Assembly: GCA_036927565.1 (NCBI GenBank) | Contig: JAYESD010000001.1 | Span: forward strand, 107,303,110 to 107,367,109 | DNA length: 64,000 bases | Reading direction: 5' to 3' | Source: Tuctoria greenei | Taxonomy: Eukaryota; Streptophyta; Magnoliopsida; Poales; Poaceae | Shown here: positions 43,888-54,806 of the stretch, piece by piece | Layout: the number at the start of each line of letters is the position of its first letter | Numbering within the stretch: the stretch's first letter is position 1 | Notes under the pieces: model-generated | Database searches by the model: none | What the model was told of the DNA's origin: nothing | The model's input: only the letters and a program-made list of their open reading frames with translations | Translations under genes and position numbers: made by a program

Positions 43888-45600
43888 GGAAGCTCCGGGT
43901 CCTGGTGCTGCAGTAGTAGAAGCTCCGGCTGTTGAGTCGGAGGAAGTAGCAGTCCCGGCTTCGGAGCCGGAAAGTGCTGAAGCCCCGGCGATTGAGCCAG
44001 AGGTGGCTGAAGCCCCGGCATGCGATCCGGAAGTCAAAGTAGTTCTGGCAGTTGAGCCGGTTACTTCCGAAGCTCCGGCCGCAGAGCCGGTGATTGTTGG
44101 AGCGACGGCCGCAGAGCCGGCGGCTGAAGAGGCGAGGGAGCTTGAGCCTCCCTCAGAAGAGGTGTCCCGGCCGGAGCCAGTAGCGGCTCCTGCTCCGGAG
44201 GCGACGACGTCGATGGTACCTGTGGCAGAGCCAGAGTGCCTGAACGAAGTCGCCGGCCCCCAGCCTGAGGGGGCAAATGAAGACTTGGCGGCGGGACCTT
44301 CTTCGATGGCGACTGAGGTCATCCCGGAGGAAGGCCCTAGCGCTTTGGAAGCTCAGGGTTCCACTCTCGTAGAAAGGACCCAATTTTTGTATGTGAAGAC
44401 CCGCTGGAACCAGCGGAAGAGATCCCAGCAGGTCCGGAGCCCATCTCGCTGTCGATGTCCATCGACAACGCCTGCTCCAGTCTACGTCAGGTCCAACTGG
44501 CCTTCTTCCACGACAGCAAGGCTCTTGAAGAGGAGCGCCAAACCCTTAGGCGGTGGCGTAATCGGCTCCACTTTGAGACTAAGCTAGCGTAGTCGAGGCT
44601 TGCGGATGACAAGGAGTGGATCAAGCGGGAGAAGATCCGCCTGGAGCTCTGGGATAAGCTGCTGGACGAGAGGGAGAGCATGACTCACGCCCTCGATGAT
44701 CAATCCCGGGAGTTCCACGACCGAGCTAAGGCTGCTAACGACGCGGCCAATGCTCGGTTTGATCAGCTCGATGCCATCAGCACCGCACTCATCAAGCGCC
44801 AAGAGGCACTTGAAGGGAGGGAAAGACGGCTCGAAGACGAGAAGCAAAAACTCCTAGAGCTACGGGATGACGTCTTGCGACGGGAAGAAGAGCTCCCCGA
44901 GAAAACAGCTCTGGCGGACAAGGGCCTCGAGGAGCGCACTAAGAAATTGGAAGAGCGCTGCCTCGAGGAAGAGGAGAAGACCTGGGTGCGGGGGCAGGAA
45001 CTCTACGAATACGAGTGCGCCCTTGTCGCCCGGGAGAAGAAAGTGGAGGCTAGGGAGAAGGACCTGGTCGACCGCCGGAACAAGATCCACCTCCGGGAGG
45101 AGGAGCTCGGAAGACTTGAGAAGCGGGTTGCTACGAAGATCCAGCAAAACGCCAAAGAAGTTGAGCGCCTCGCCCGCGAGAATTCGGAGCTGACGGCGGC
45201 CCGGAGATCCCTGGAAGAGATGAAGAACTTGAGGAAGGCAGACTCCCTGCAGATTTGGGAGTTCCTGGGCAAGGCCGACGACGCGCTGACGCCGATGGGT
45301 TTCAGCCCCGTGCACCCGGATGATCCGGAGCCGGAGCCGGACCTTGCGTTGCAAGCGTTGAGCGCCGCAGGCAGCAAGCTCTCCAAGGTGGGCGACGTCA
45401 TCACGGACCAGCTGGAGGTAGAGGGGCAATCCCTGGCTAGGAACGTCACAGAATATGTGTTGACGTGCTACACCAGCCGGAACCCTCGATTTCCTCTGGA
45501 CCCGGTGCTTGAAGGCCCCGTCGAAGGAGAAGGCGAAGCTACCCGAGCCTGCGTGTCGGAGGTCGCCCAGAAGGTCGCCGAGTTCTTCCATAGGGTCTAG
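43888..45600 (+). pseudogene. Element B aORF exon 2, part after element C
   Basis: Starts with the 30-bp hairpin repeats (about 43915-44115), then Pro/Glu-rich sequence. A one-base loss near 44372 shifts the frame, and a TAG at 44590-44592 (LA-stop-SR) follows. The coiled-coil half is open from 44680 to KVAEFFHRV-stop at 45600. Combined with the exon 1 stop and the C insertion, this copy is dead. Confidence 0.82.
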
Positions 45601-46865
45601 GACCGTCTCTTTTAGTCTTTACTTGTATCTTATCTTCTTCCTCAATTTTGTAATCCCTTGTCTCCAGATGTAATCTCCGGTCTTCAGATGAAATGAAATC
45701 CCCAATTTTTTGCGAATTCCATTTTTTTTTGTCTTCAACATCTTTATCTTCACTTGGCCCCCTGGTAGATGTGCACCATTTGATTGTGGACATGTACCAA
45801 AAGGATGTTGAGTTTTGTTGAAGACGAATTTGCTTCGAACTTGTGGAATTTAGGTCCGAAGTTTTTGATAGTGAAGGTCCCCTGAAGTTGTCGGAGCTTA
45901 GAAGCTCCGGCACTGTCCATCGCTGGAGCTTAGTAGCTCCGGCAATAGGCTCTATCAACACGTTGAGCGTCGGTAGTTAATACTCCAAGGTGTCGGAGCT
46001 TAGCAGCTCCGGCAATGACCTTTGCCACACTTGGTTTGTTGGCAACAGACTCCAGTGAAGGGGTCTTCTCACCATCTTTGAGTCAACGCCGACGGTTGAT
46101 GCCCTGGTGGGAGTCGGAGCTTGGTTAGCTCCGGTTTTTCTCCATCAACGTAGGGTTCATTTTTCCTGCACACTTAAGCCAAGAAAAATAGTAAAATTCG
46201 TTCCTTGTCTATAACTTCGTCGCGGCTTACGGTTCTCAAGAAAATTTTAAGTTGAACACGATTTTTAATACGACTGGATGAATTGTCTTTTCTTTTAGAT
46301 CCAATTGTCCATGGACCCACCTTACTTTGGCCTGCCGGGATGTAGGTAGAGTGGCGTACTTAGGGTGCTTGACTAGGCTAAGTCGATAGCGCACTCCGGC
46401 CCTAGAATGGCTTGGCAGCTTTCAGGCGAGTTGGCCACAAACGATATTTAAATCCAAAAAATCTGACAATTCAACTCGAATCGTATGTAAACCGGTCAAA
46501 CTAGAACTTCTTAAGAATTGCACGTTTCTGTTATAGACAAGAAAGAGAAAAATAAAAATGTCGAGCCTATGCAAAAATGAATGCACGTGGAGTCTATTTC
46601 ACATGAAGATGTCTTTCATTATAGGTCCGGGGTACAGGGGAAACAAGTACACTCTTAGGGTACGGAACCAGGCTAAGTGTGTTTGGTTTCTCGTTTGACC
46701 CAGGGTAGTTAGCCACACTTTTAGTCCGGAGACTGTGTCAAGTGTTGCATGAGCTTTTCAAACCTTTCGGGAAAGGTCCGGCTGCTCTCCCGGAGGAATT
46801 ACCCGACTCTGTACAATGAATCTATAACATACATTTCAAGTTACTTAAGACTCACCTCCGTGGAA
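45601..46865. other. Noncoding region between aORF and pol in B, with GGAGCT hairpins
   Basis: Inverted counterpart of 23032-24296. Hairpins GGAGCT-N4/5-AGCTCC are at about 45895, 45927, 45992 and 46113. No coding frame. Confidence 0.6.
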
Positions 46866-48077
46866 TTAAGTGTAGAACTTACGGAGGTGCTCGATGTTCC
46901 AAGGATTTGGGAGAGGTGTCCCATCCTCGGTAGCCAAGCGAACGCTTCCGGGACGGGATACTTTGATCACTCGAAAGGGCCCTTCCCAGCTGGGGGAGAG
47001 TTTGTTTTGCCCTTCTCTGGATAGTATTCTCCGTAGCACCAGATCGCCTTCCTCGAGCTGTCGGTTGTGTACATGCCGCTGGTGATAGCGCCGTAGAGCT
47101 TGGCGGTATCGGGCATTCCGAACAGCTGCTTGGCACCTTCCCTCCTCGAGGAGGTCTAGGTCTTCGCGCCGGAGCTGGTCCTGCGCGGCTTCGTCGAAGG
47201 TCCGGACTCGGAGGGAACCCAAGGTGATTTCCGGAGGAAGGATCGCTTCAGCTCCGTACACCAGAAAGAAGGGTGTTTCTCCGGTTGCCCGACTTGGAGA
47301 AGTCCTGTTGGCCCATAGAGTGGGCGGAAGCTCTTCGATCCAATTGGCTCCGTGCTTTTTCAAGCGCTCATAAGTGCGTGTTTTGAGTCCTTTAAGGATC
47401 TCTACATTTGCTCTCTCGGCTTGTCCATTGCTGGCAGGATGAGCTACGGAAGCGTAGCAAACTTGTATGCCGAGGTCTTCGCAATATCCTTGAAATGCGG
47501 AGCTTGTGAATTGAGTCCCATTATTAGTGATGATCATATTTGGGACTCCGAATCTGCTCACGATGGATTGTAGAAAATTGATTGCAGATTGTTTGTTGAT
47601 CGTCACAATGGGAGTTGCTTCCGGCCACTTGGTGAACTTGTCGATGGCGACGCACAGGAACTTGTAACCTCCGACGGCTCTAGGGAAGGGTCCCAATATG
47701 TCCATCCCCCACACAGCGAAAGGCCATGTAGGAGGTATCATTTGTAAGGACTGAGCAGGTGTATGAATTTGCTTTGCATGAAATTGGCATGCTTTGCATT
47801 TCTTCACCAGCTCAGTGGCATCCTGGAGCGCTGTAGGCCAGTAGAAGCCGTGCCGAAAGGCTTTTCCGACCAGCGTGCGCGAAGATGCGTGGTTCCCACA
47901 CTCGCCTCCATGGATTTCTGCGAGGAGCTCGCAGCCTTCTTCCCTTGTCATGCACCGCATTAGGATGCCGTTGGCACCGCGCCGGTAGAGATCCCCTTCT
48001 ACCAACGTGTATCTTTTAGCCAATCTGACTACCCGATCAGCGGATACATCATCGTCAGGAAGGATGTTGTCTTTCAA
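46866..48077 (-). pseudogene. Element B integrase with a lost catalytic Asp
   Basis: Open for 403 codons. The zinc finger (CKACQFHAKQ) and MDILGPFP are kept, but the second catalytic position reads TNNGTQF instead of TDNGTQF (codon AAT at 47523-47525, a G to A change on the coding strand). NGQAERAN keeps the Glu. It would be inactive even if expressed. Confidence 0.9.
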
Positions 48078-48830
48078 CTAGCTCCGGATCTCCGAGATCC
48101 ATGCATCGGAACTGACTTCAGCATTTGAGTCTTGCGTGCTGGGTTGCTCGGAGCTTCCGGCAGCACCTACGACCCTTGATGGCTGCCATGGTAACAGGGC
48201 CATCGGGACCGTCAGCTTCAGGATGCTGATCTCGCCCCCTTCGTTCAGTTCGGCAGGCTGAACTGTGGGTTTTGACAACCTCCGGACAAAGGTTCCATCA
48301 GGAGCCGGAGCTCCAGTTGACGCCTTGGTCGAGAGTTCGTCAGCTTCAGCGTTGTGAGCACGCTGAACATGGTGAAGGTCTAGGACTTCGAAGTCCTTCT
48401 GAAGCCTCTGGACTTCAAGGAGGTAAGCAGCCAGCTGGAGATTATTGCAGGAGCATTCACCCTTCACCTGCTTGATGACGAGTTGTGAATCTCCTTTGAC
48501 CAGCAATTGCTTGACACCGTATGATAGTGCCACCTTTAATCCATAGATGAGTGCTTCATACTCCGCCATGTTGTTGGTTGCCTTGAAGTCAAGGTGTACC
48601 ATGTATTTCACCTTCTCCCCAGTTGGTGCGAGGAGAAGGATTCCAGCTCCGGCTCCCTGCTTCTGCATGGAGCCGTCGAAGTAAAGGGTCCAGTGAGGCT
48701 TAGTGAAGGTTGGAACTTGAGGTTCCGTCTTCTGCTCGCTGGGGCCCCCAGGGTTTAATGGAGAGGGAGTCCATTCTGCCACGAAATCTGCCAACGCTTG
48801 ACCTTGATTGCTTGTCTCGGAATGAATTCA
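48078..48830 (-). pseudogene. Element B archaeal-type RNase H segment, frameshifted
   Basis: YFDGSMQ, MAEYEALIYGL and KGDSQLV are present. It is separated from RT by a one-base deletion near 48806 and ends at a TAG at 48078 (SEIRS-stop) where A and D read Tyr. Confidence 0.85.
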
Positions 48831-50407
48831 AGATCGAATTCAGCCAATTCCGCTGCCCACTTTGCAATATTCCCAGTTGAATTGGGATTATGCAGGATCG
48901 CTCGAAGTGGATATGAGGTCACCATCGAGACTTTGTGAGCTTGGAAATAGTGTCGAAGCTTCCTTGAGGCAATAAGAACTGCATAAAGCAGTTTATGCAC
49001 CTCTAGGTATCGAGTCTTGGCATCATGTAACACTTCACTGATGAAGTATACCGGGCGTTGAATGGTCCAGACCCTCCCGGAGGGGTCCGGAGCTTCCTCT
49101 TCATTGATCCGGACCCTCTCGGAGGGGTCCAGACTCTCTTCGGGGACCTCAGGGTTCTGGGTGGAGGAACCCGGAGCTTCTTCAGAAATGACCTGGACCC
49201 TCTTAGAGGGGTCCGGGTCCTCTGAAGTGGCTTCTTGTGGGTTTGAGTCTGGGAGCTGGGACCCAGACCCGCTTTTAGGAACCTCCGGACCCTCCCGAAG
49301 GGGTCTGGATTCCTGAGTATTGGGTAGTTCCGGTCTCTCCGCAACCAGAACCATACTGACGACTTCGTCAGTAGCTGAAATGTAAAGCAACAAAGGCTCA
49401 CCAGGGTTCGGAGCTACCAGGACTGGTAGGGTGGTGAGGAACTGTTTCAGCTCCTGGAATGCCTTCTCTGCTTCTTCAGACCATTGGAATGGTCCGGACT
49501 TCCTCAGTAACTTGAAGAAGGGAAGTGCTCTTTCCGCCAGTCTTGAAATGAACCGGCTGAGGGCTGCTAGACATCCAATTAATTTTTGGACGTCTTTGAT
49601 GCGGGTTGGTGGCCGCATGTCTTCAATGGCTTTTATCTTCGCCGGATTAGCCTCTATGCCCCGGTGACTTACCAGGAAACCAAGAAGCTTTCCGGAACTA
49701 ACCCCGAAGACGCACTTGTCTGGGTTTAGCTTCGTGCGGGTGGCCCGTAGCTTGTCGAAGACAGCCTGCAAGGTGTCCATGAGGGACTCCTTGTTCTTGA
49801 CTTTGACCACGATGTCATCGACGTACACTTCCACTATGTCTCTGATGAGTTCTTCGAAAGTTTTGTACATAGCTCGTACAAAAGTTGAAGCTGCATTCTT
49901 GAGACCAAACGGCATGGCTTTGTAACAATACAATCCATCCACTGTGATGAATGAAGTATGCTCTTCATCCTCCCTAGACATCCTGATTTGATGATATCCA
50001 GAATATGCGTCTAGAAAACACAGTAACTCGCACCTGGAGGTGGAATCCACTATCTGATCTATTCTAGGTAGTGGGAATGGATCTTTTGGACATGCCTTAT
50101 TCAGTGTGGTGTAGTCGATGCACATCCGAAGTTTCCCGCCGGCCTTGGGCACAACGACTGGGTTCGCCAGCCATTTTGGATGGAAGACTTCTCGGATAAA
50201 TCCCGCTTCGAGCAACTTCTTCACTTCTTGTCGGATGAAGTTCTGTCGCTCTACAGATTGCTTCCGAGGTTTCTGATGCACAGGCCGAGCATCGGGGTAA
50301 ATCTTCAGATTGTGCTCAATCACTTCCCTGGGGATCCCAGGCATTTGTGACGGTTGCCAAGCAAATACGTCAACGTTAGCCCGGAGGAAAGTGATGAGCG
50401 CGAGTTC
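48800..50407 (-). pseudogene. Element B reverse transcriptase and first RNase H
   Basis: The frame 48755-50344 starts at MPGIPREVIEHN. It shows YVDDIVVK at the active site and the hairpin-rich acidic insertion at about 49050-49320. It is in frame with gag-protease across the TAG at 50408-50410. It is lost after RQAIK by the one-base deletion near 48806. Confidence 0.88.
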
Positions 50408-51870
50408 CTATTTGTCATTCAACCCAACCGATATGCGGGTGGTTTGAGTGACATCGGAACCAATTTGGACGACTTTGACGGGGATGTCAGTGTCGCCGCT
50501 TGGCTGCACACGGGGAGCAGAGGTTGAGCCTCGTTGCCGAATGCTCGGAGGTTTTGGAGCTTGCCCCTGTCTTGAGTCCTCCTCTTGCGCAGTGGTGAGT
50601 GCATGGAGCTCCTCCAGAGCAGTTACTCCGGCGGTGCGATCTCCACGAATCCGGAGAACGCCTGCTGGTGTTGGCATCTTCAACACCAAGTATCCATAAT
50701 GAGCAGCTGCCATAAATTTGTATAGGGCAGGTCTACCCAAGATGGCGTTGAATGGTAAGTTGATCTGAGCGACGTCGAAGACCAACTTCTCGGTGCGGTA
50801 CTTCTCCCGTGTCCCGAAGGTAACGGGGAGAATTATAGCTCCGAGTGGGGTAATGGCCCCTGGACCTACTCCGGAGAATGGTCGAGAGGGCTGAAGATCC
50901 GAAGGTCGAAGCTGAAGTCTGGTAAAAGCTTCAAAGCTTATAAGGTTCAGCCCCGAACCTCCATCCACCATAACATGATGGAGCTGGATGTTGTTGATGG
51001 TGGGAGATACCATCAAGGGTAATTGGCCAGCTCTGACCATGCTTCGAGGACAGTCCGAAGCATCAAAAGTGATGGGTGTGTCCATCCACTTTCGATATGG
51101 CTCCGGTCTAGCTGTAGGAGCTACAGCAGCCATATCCCACCGCATAGTCTTGATGACACGACGAGAAGTGATGTCCCATGATCCACCAAAGATGGTGTTC
51201 ATGGTTTTCCGACGTTCGTTGTCGGAGACGTCGGAGTCATCGTCGACGGAGGTGTAGACGACTTTCAGGACCTTTTTGGGGTCCTGAAACCCTAACTCCT
51301 CTTCAGCCGGAGCTTCGTCAACCTTCTGTTTTCCCTCCCTTTGTCGGAAAGGAGACCCTTCCCGGCGCTTGTTGTAGCGCTCGGCAAGGTTTTGGACCTC
51401 CCGGCAGTCTTCCAGCCTGTGGCTGCCCGTTTTGTGAATGGGGCACCACATTTTGGATTTGCCGCCGTCTTCGGAAGACGGTCGAGGTCGCTTCTCGGGG
51501 CGTGGCCCCCGGCCACCAGGAGTTGCAGTGGCTGCAACGTTGGATGTGCCGGCCGACGGCTTCTTCTTGCCGTTGGTCTTTTTTTTCTTCTTGCCACTCC
51601 CGGAGGTAGCGGCTTCTACTTTGGAGGATTTTTTGTGATCCTCCAAGGCTGGTTTGGAGTGCATTTCACGGCCCTCCGCAGCTCTGGCACATTTGTCTGC
51701 CAAGCTGAAGAGCTCCGTGACGCTGGTGATCTCTTTGATCGCCAGCTTCTCCAACATCTTCTTGTCTCGTACACCCTGTCTGAATGCCACAATGACAGAA
51801 GCGCTTGAGATAGAAGGGATTGTGTTGCGTACCTGAGAGAACCTCTGGATGAATGACCGCAAAGATTCTC
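50408..51870 (-). pseudogene. Element B gag-protease, N-terminal half deleted
   Basis: Begins within gag at GGESLRSFIQRF, fused directly to the PBS. About 950 bases present in A and D are missing. It retains the Lys-rich stretch, WCPIHKTGSHRLEDC and the protease motif MVDGGSGLNLIS, ending at the shared TAG. The open frame continues upstream through the PBS into the LTR (to 51976), but that part is not gag. Confidence 0.88.
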
Positions 51871-51888
51871 CCCCTACCTGGCGCGCCA
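51871..51888 (-). other. Element B primer-binding site
   Basis: Reverse complement of TGGCGCGCCAGGTAGGGG. Its GGGG end is the junction of the gag deletion. Confidence 0.75.
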
Positions 51889-51890
51889 AC

Positions 51891-52748
51891 TGTCGACTGT
51901 TGGAGTCGACAGATCTCCTGACACTACTAAAGTGTTGAAGGAGTTTGTAGTTCGGTGTGGGCGCGCGGAGACTCAAGAAGGTGAATCACGATTGGACACG
52001 AGAGACACAGTGGTTTACGTGGTTCGGGCCGCCTGAGCGTAATACCCTACTCCACAGGTGTGTGGTGTTGTATTAGTTTATGTATGAAAGCTCACGTCAA
52101 TGCGTGTGTGCCTGCGAGCGTTCGAGAGCCTTCTTCTCCCCCGTGTATCGTCGGTCTGTCCTTTTATAGTACAAGGACAAACCGTTACAAGTTAGCCTGG
52201 CCCGACATGTGGCCCCGGCGGTTACTAGTATTGATACACGATTAATTGTTGTTAATAACCCTGTAACGGGCTCCGACAGTGCCGTTACAGGTGTTAAGAT
52301 TGTCCGATTAAGTGTCATTAACATGGAATTAATGACAATTAATCGGGTCTTGAAGTCCGCGGCTATCCTTTGAAGATCCGGAGTCGTTACAATGTCTTCC
52401 GGAGGTTTGAGGCGGCCAGCTCCGACGTTTGGACACGTGGCAGCTCCGGATCTTGCTTGTGGGAAGCGGGAAGCTCCGGGGTGGCCTGGCACGTATCAGA
52501 TCCGGAGCTTCTCTCGGTCAGGGGTTAAGTCTGGAGGTGCCGTTTCGGTACCTAGCCCGGAGCTTCACCCTTGTGGGTAGTAGCTCCGGTCTAGCAGTAC
52601 ACATGGCAACCTAGGGGTTAACCATGTTGGAGAAGCAGGTCCGGTTATGTCTGACAAGTGGGCCTCCGAGGGTCTTCAATTTGAGTAGACGTCCTTCCCT
52701 TGAGATCTTTGTAACCTCAGGGGGTGTATGGTTTTTAGGGTACCGACA
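51891..52748 (-). repeat. LTR shared by element B (5' LTR) and element D (3' LTR), 858 bp
   Basis: Complete LTR with the PBS of B on one side and the PPT/aORF end of D on the other. There is no target duplication between them, so B and D form a tandem array sharing one LTR. TATA box at 52162-52168 (minus strand). Confidence 0.93.
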
Positions 52749-53278
52749 GTGGCCCCCTGGACCTACCTCCGGGGAAAGTCACCGGGGTGAAGTCATTCCG
52801 TCGGAGGTGGGTCCATACTCGCGACTCTTGAACTGGCTCTTCAAGGGTCTTCGGAGGTGTCGTTGGCGGGGCTTTACGGTTAAATCCCGACGCGTGGCGC
52901 ACCTCAGGCGGCAGATAAGATCTTTGATGTGCGGATCTCTCGCAATTGAAGGTCGCCGGTTCCCGATACGAAATCCGTATCGGTTCCGCGCGCCTTGTCA
53001 GGTCGCCGCCTTTGGGTTTCCCGCCTCGTGATGACAATTGTTCGCCTGGGTAAGAGCCTCGACTTGATCGTCAGGGTGGTCCCGGGCCCTCTTGTCATCG
53101 GCAGGGTTGAATTCTTGAGTAGTATCCTTGACTCCCCTGCAGTTTCCATCCTAACGTTGCGAGGGCTTACTCAAGAAGGAAAGCGCACCGTCGGGAGTTC
53201 TTTACGCTTCCCATCTGTTCTTGCGCTCAAACTCCCAACTCGTACTTTGCTCCTCTTCTCTTGCCTAGCTGTGCTGCG
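52749..53278 (+). promoter_or_regulatory. Region upstream of the aORF in D
   Basis: Same content as 29636-30165: purine-tract complement beside the LTR, a CGATACG-N5-CGTATCG hairpin near 52967-52985 and a pyrimidine-rich leader. No other gene is visible. Confidence 0.5.
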
Positions 53279-54728
53279 ATGGAGTTGGGTCTGCGTGAGA
53301 GTCGCTTGAAGACTGACAGCGATCTGAAGAATGTCCGGGCCCTCATGGGGTGGTCTTCGAACTTCTTCAACCGCTCGTTCCGCGCCGGCGGAGAGCTCCC
53401 CTTTGAAAAGGAGCACGCTGGCGAGATGGTGTACTTTTCCTCGTACGCCATGGTGGGGCTGATCCCACCGTTTTCTTCTTTCTTCTTGATGCTGCTGGAC
53501 TTCTATGGTCTGCAGCTGTACCACCTTGGCCCTCACTCCATTCTCCTTGTGTCCATCTTTGTCCACTTCTGCGAGATGTGGGTGGGCATCCCTCCCTGCA
53601 TCGAGCTCTTCCGAACCTTCTTCACCGTCCACACCACCGGCCGAAGCAATGAGTATCTTGGCTTCTACTACTTCGTGAAGCGCAAGAAGTGCCCATTCAA
53701 GTACCTCCGGTCATTCCCTTCCGGGAAGTGGGATGACTGGAAGAAAGATTGGATAGTCGTCCGGGTGGAGGAGCATGAGCGGTTGGAGTTGCCAGACAGT
53801 CTGCCCGGCATTGACACGTCGGTATGGAGCGAAGTTCCGGTGCTGGCGGAAGCTTTCAACCCTGTCCTGACCAGGATCCGCCAATGTGTGGAGGGAGGAT
53901 TGACTCCCCAGGCGGTGTTCTGCAACTTCCTGTCCAACAGGTGGGCGCCGCTGAAGAGGAGGGAGAAGCTCGCCTGGGCCCTCAACAGCGTGATGGACGA
54001 GGACCGGGTTGAGACCGGGTTGAAGTCCAGCATGGTGGGGAAGACCTTGGAGTTTCACCTCAAGAAATTCCAGCACGGCATCGACGTTGACGGGGATTAC
54101 TTGACTCCGCCGCCGGCCTTCCTCCCTCTGAACGTGGAAGTTGAGTTCAGCAGGGAGCTCCGGCGGACGATGCCCGCGCTTGACGACCTTGGTGTCGTCG
54201 AGAGAAGATCAACCACCCGGTTGGCGATCCCCGGGTTGTCCGAAGACGGCTCCGCCCCTATCCCACAGCCAAGAGCTGAGGTCATCAGCAAGGGCAAGGA
54301 GCTGGCGGAGGAGCCGGAGAGCCGGAAGGGGAAGCTGCGACATGCTGACGGAAGGTCCATCGGGCCTGCCACTTCCCCCAGGTTCCCCCTCCTCAGGAAG
54401 GAAGATCCTCTGCCGCCGTGGCGACTGTCCCCGTGGTGGGGTCCTTCCGGAACGTTACTGTTCCGGCGGTGGGATCCTCCCGGAGTGCGACTGTCCCCGT
54501 GGTGGATCCCTCCTGTGGTGCTAGCTCCGGGCGCGCGACTCCGGCATCTGGAGCGCTGAGGGCCTCCAGGTTCAGGAGTTCCTCCCGATCAAGGAGAGCT
54601 CCGACCCGGGAAACGCCCGCGACTGTGGCAAGTCCTGGGAGTCCTCCCGGAGCTCCTACGCCGACCGTGGCCAGCTCGGATCGTCCGGGAAAGAGGTTCC
54701 GCGCAAGCTGGTGCGGGAGCCTCCCAAG
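53279..54728 (+). pseudogene. Element D aORF exon 1 (one-base deletion)
   Basis: ATG at 53279. Gypsy-transposon-type domain at about 53430-53720. One C is missing from a C-run near 54378 relative to A and B, shifting the Ser/Arg-rich end out of frame (it resumes in 54418-54732). It ends at the donor CCCAAG|GTAA. Confidence 0.82.
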
Positions 54729-54806
54729 GTAATTTTTCTTTTTTACCTCAATTAACTTTTTAATTGTAGCATCTATTTGCTCAATTTCTTCGTTCTTCAT
54801 CTGCAG
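54729..54806 (+). other. Putative 78-nt intron of the element D aORF
   Basis: Same boundaries and size as in A and B. Confidence 0.75.

Larger units (their letters stand above)
29118..52748 (-). mobile_element. Tat-lineage element B (same family as A), inverted, carrying element C
   Basis: Same family as A in opposite orientation: partial 3' LTR (29118-29635), aORF on the plus strand interrupted by element C (31908-43882), integrase, RNase H, RT and a shortened gag-protease on the minus strand, PBS, and the 5' LTR 51891-52748. That LTR is also the 3' LTR of element D. Every coding unit is broken. gag lacks its N-terminal half by a deletion from the PBS into gag. Confidence 0.9.
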
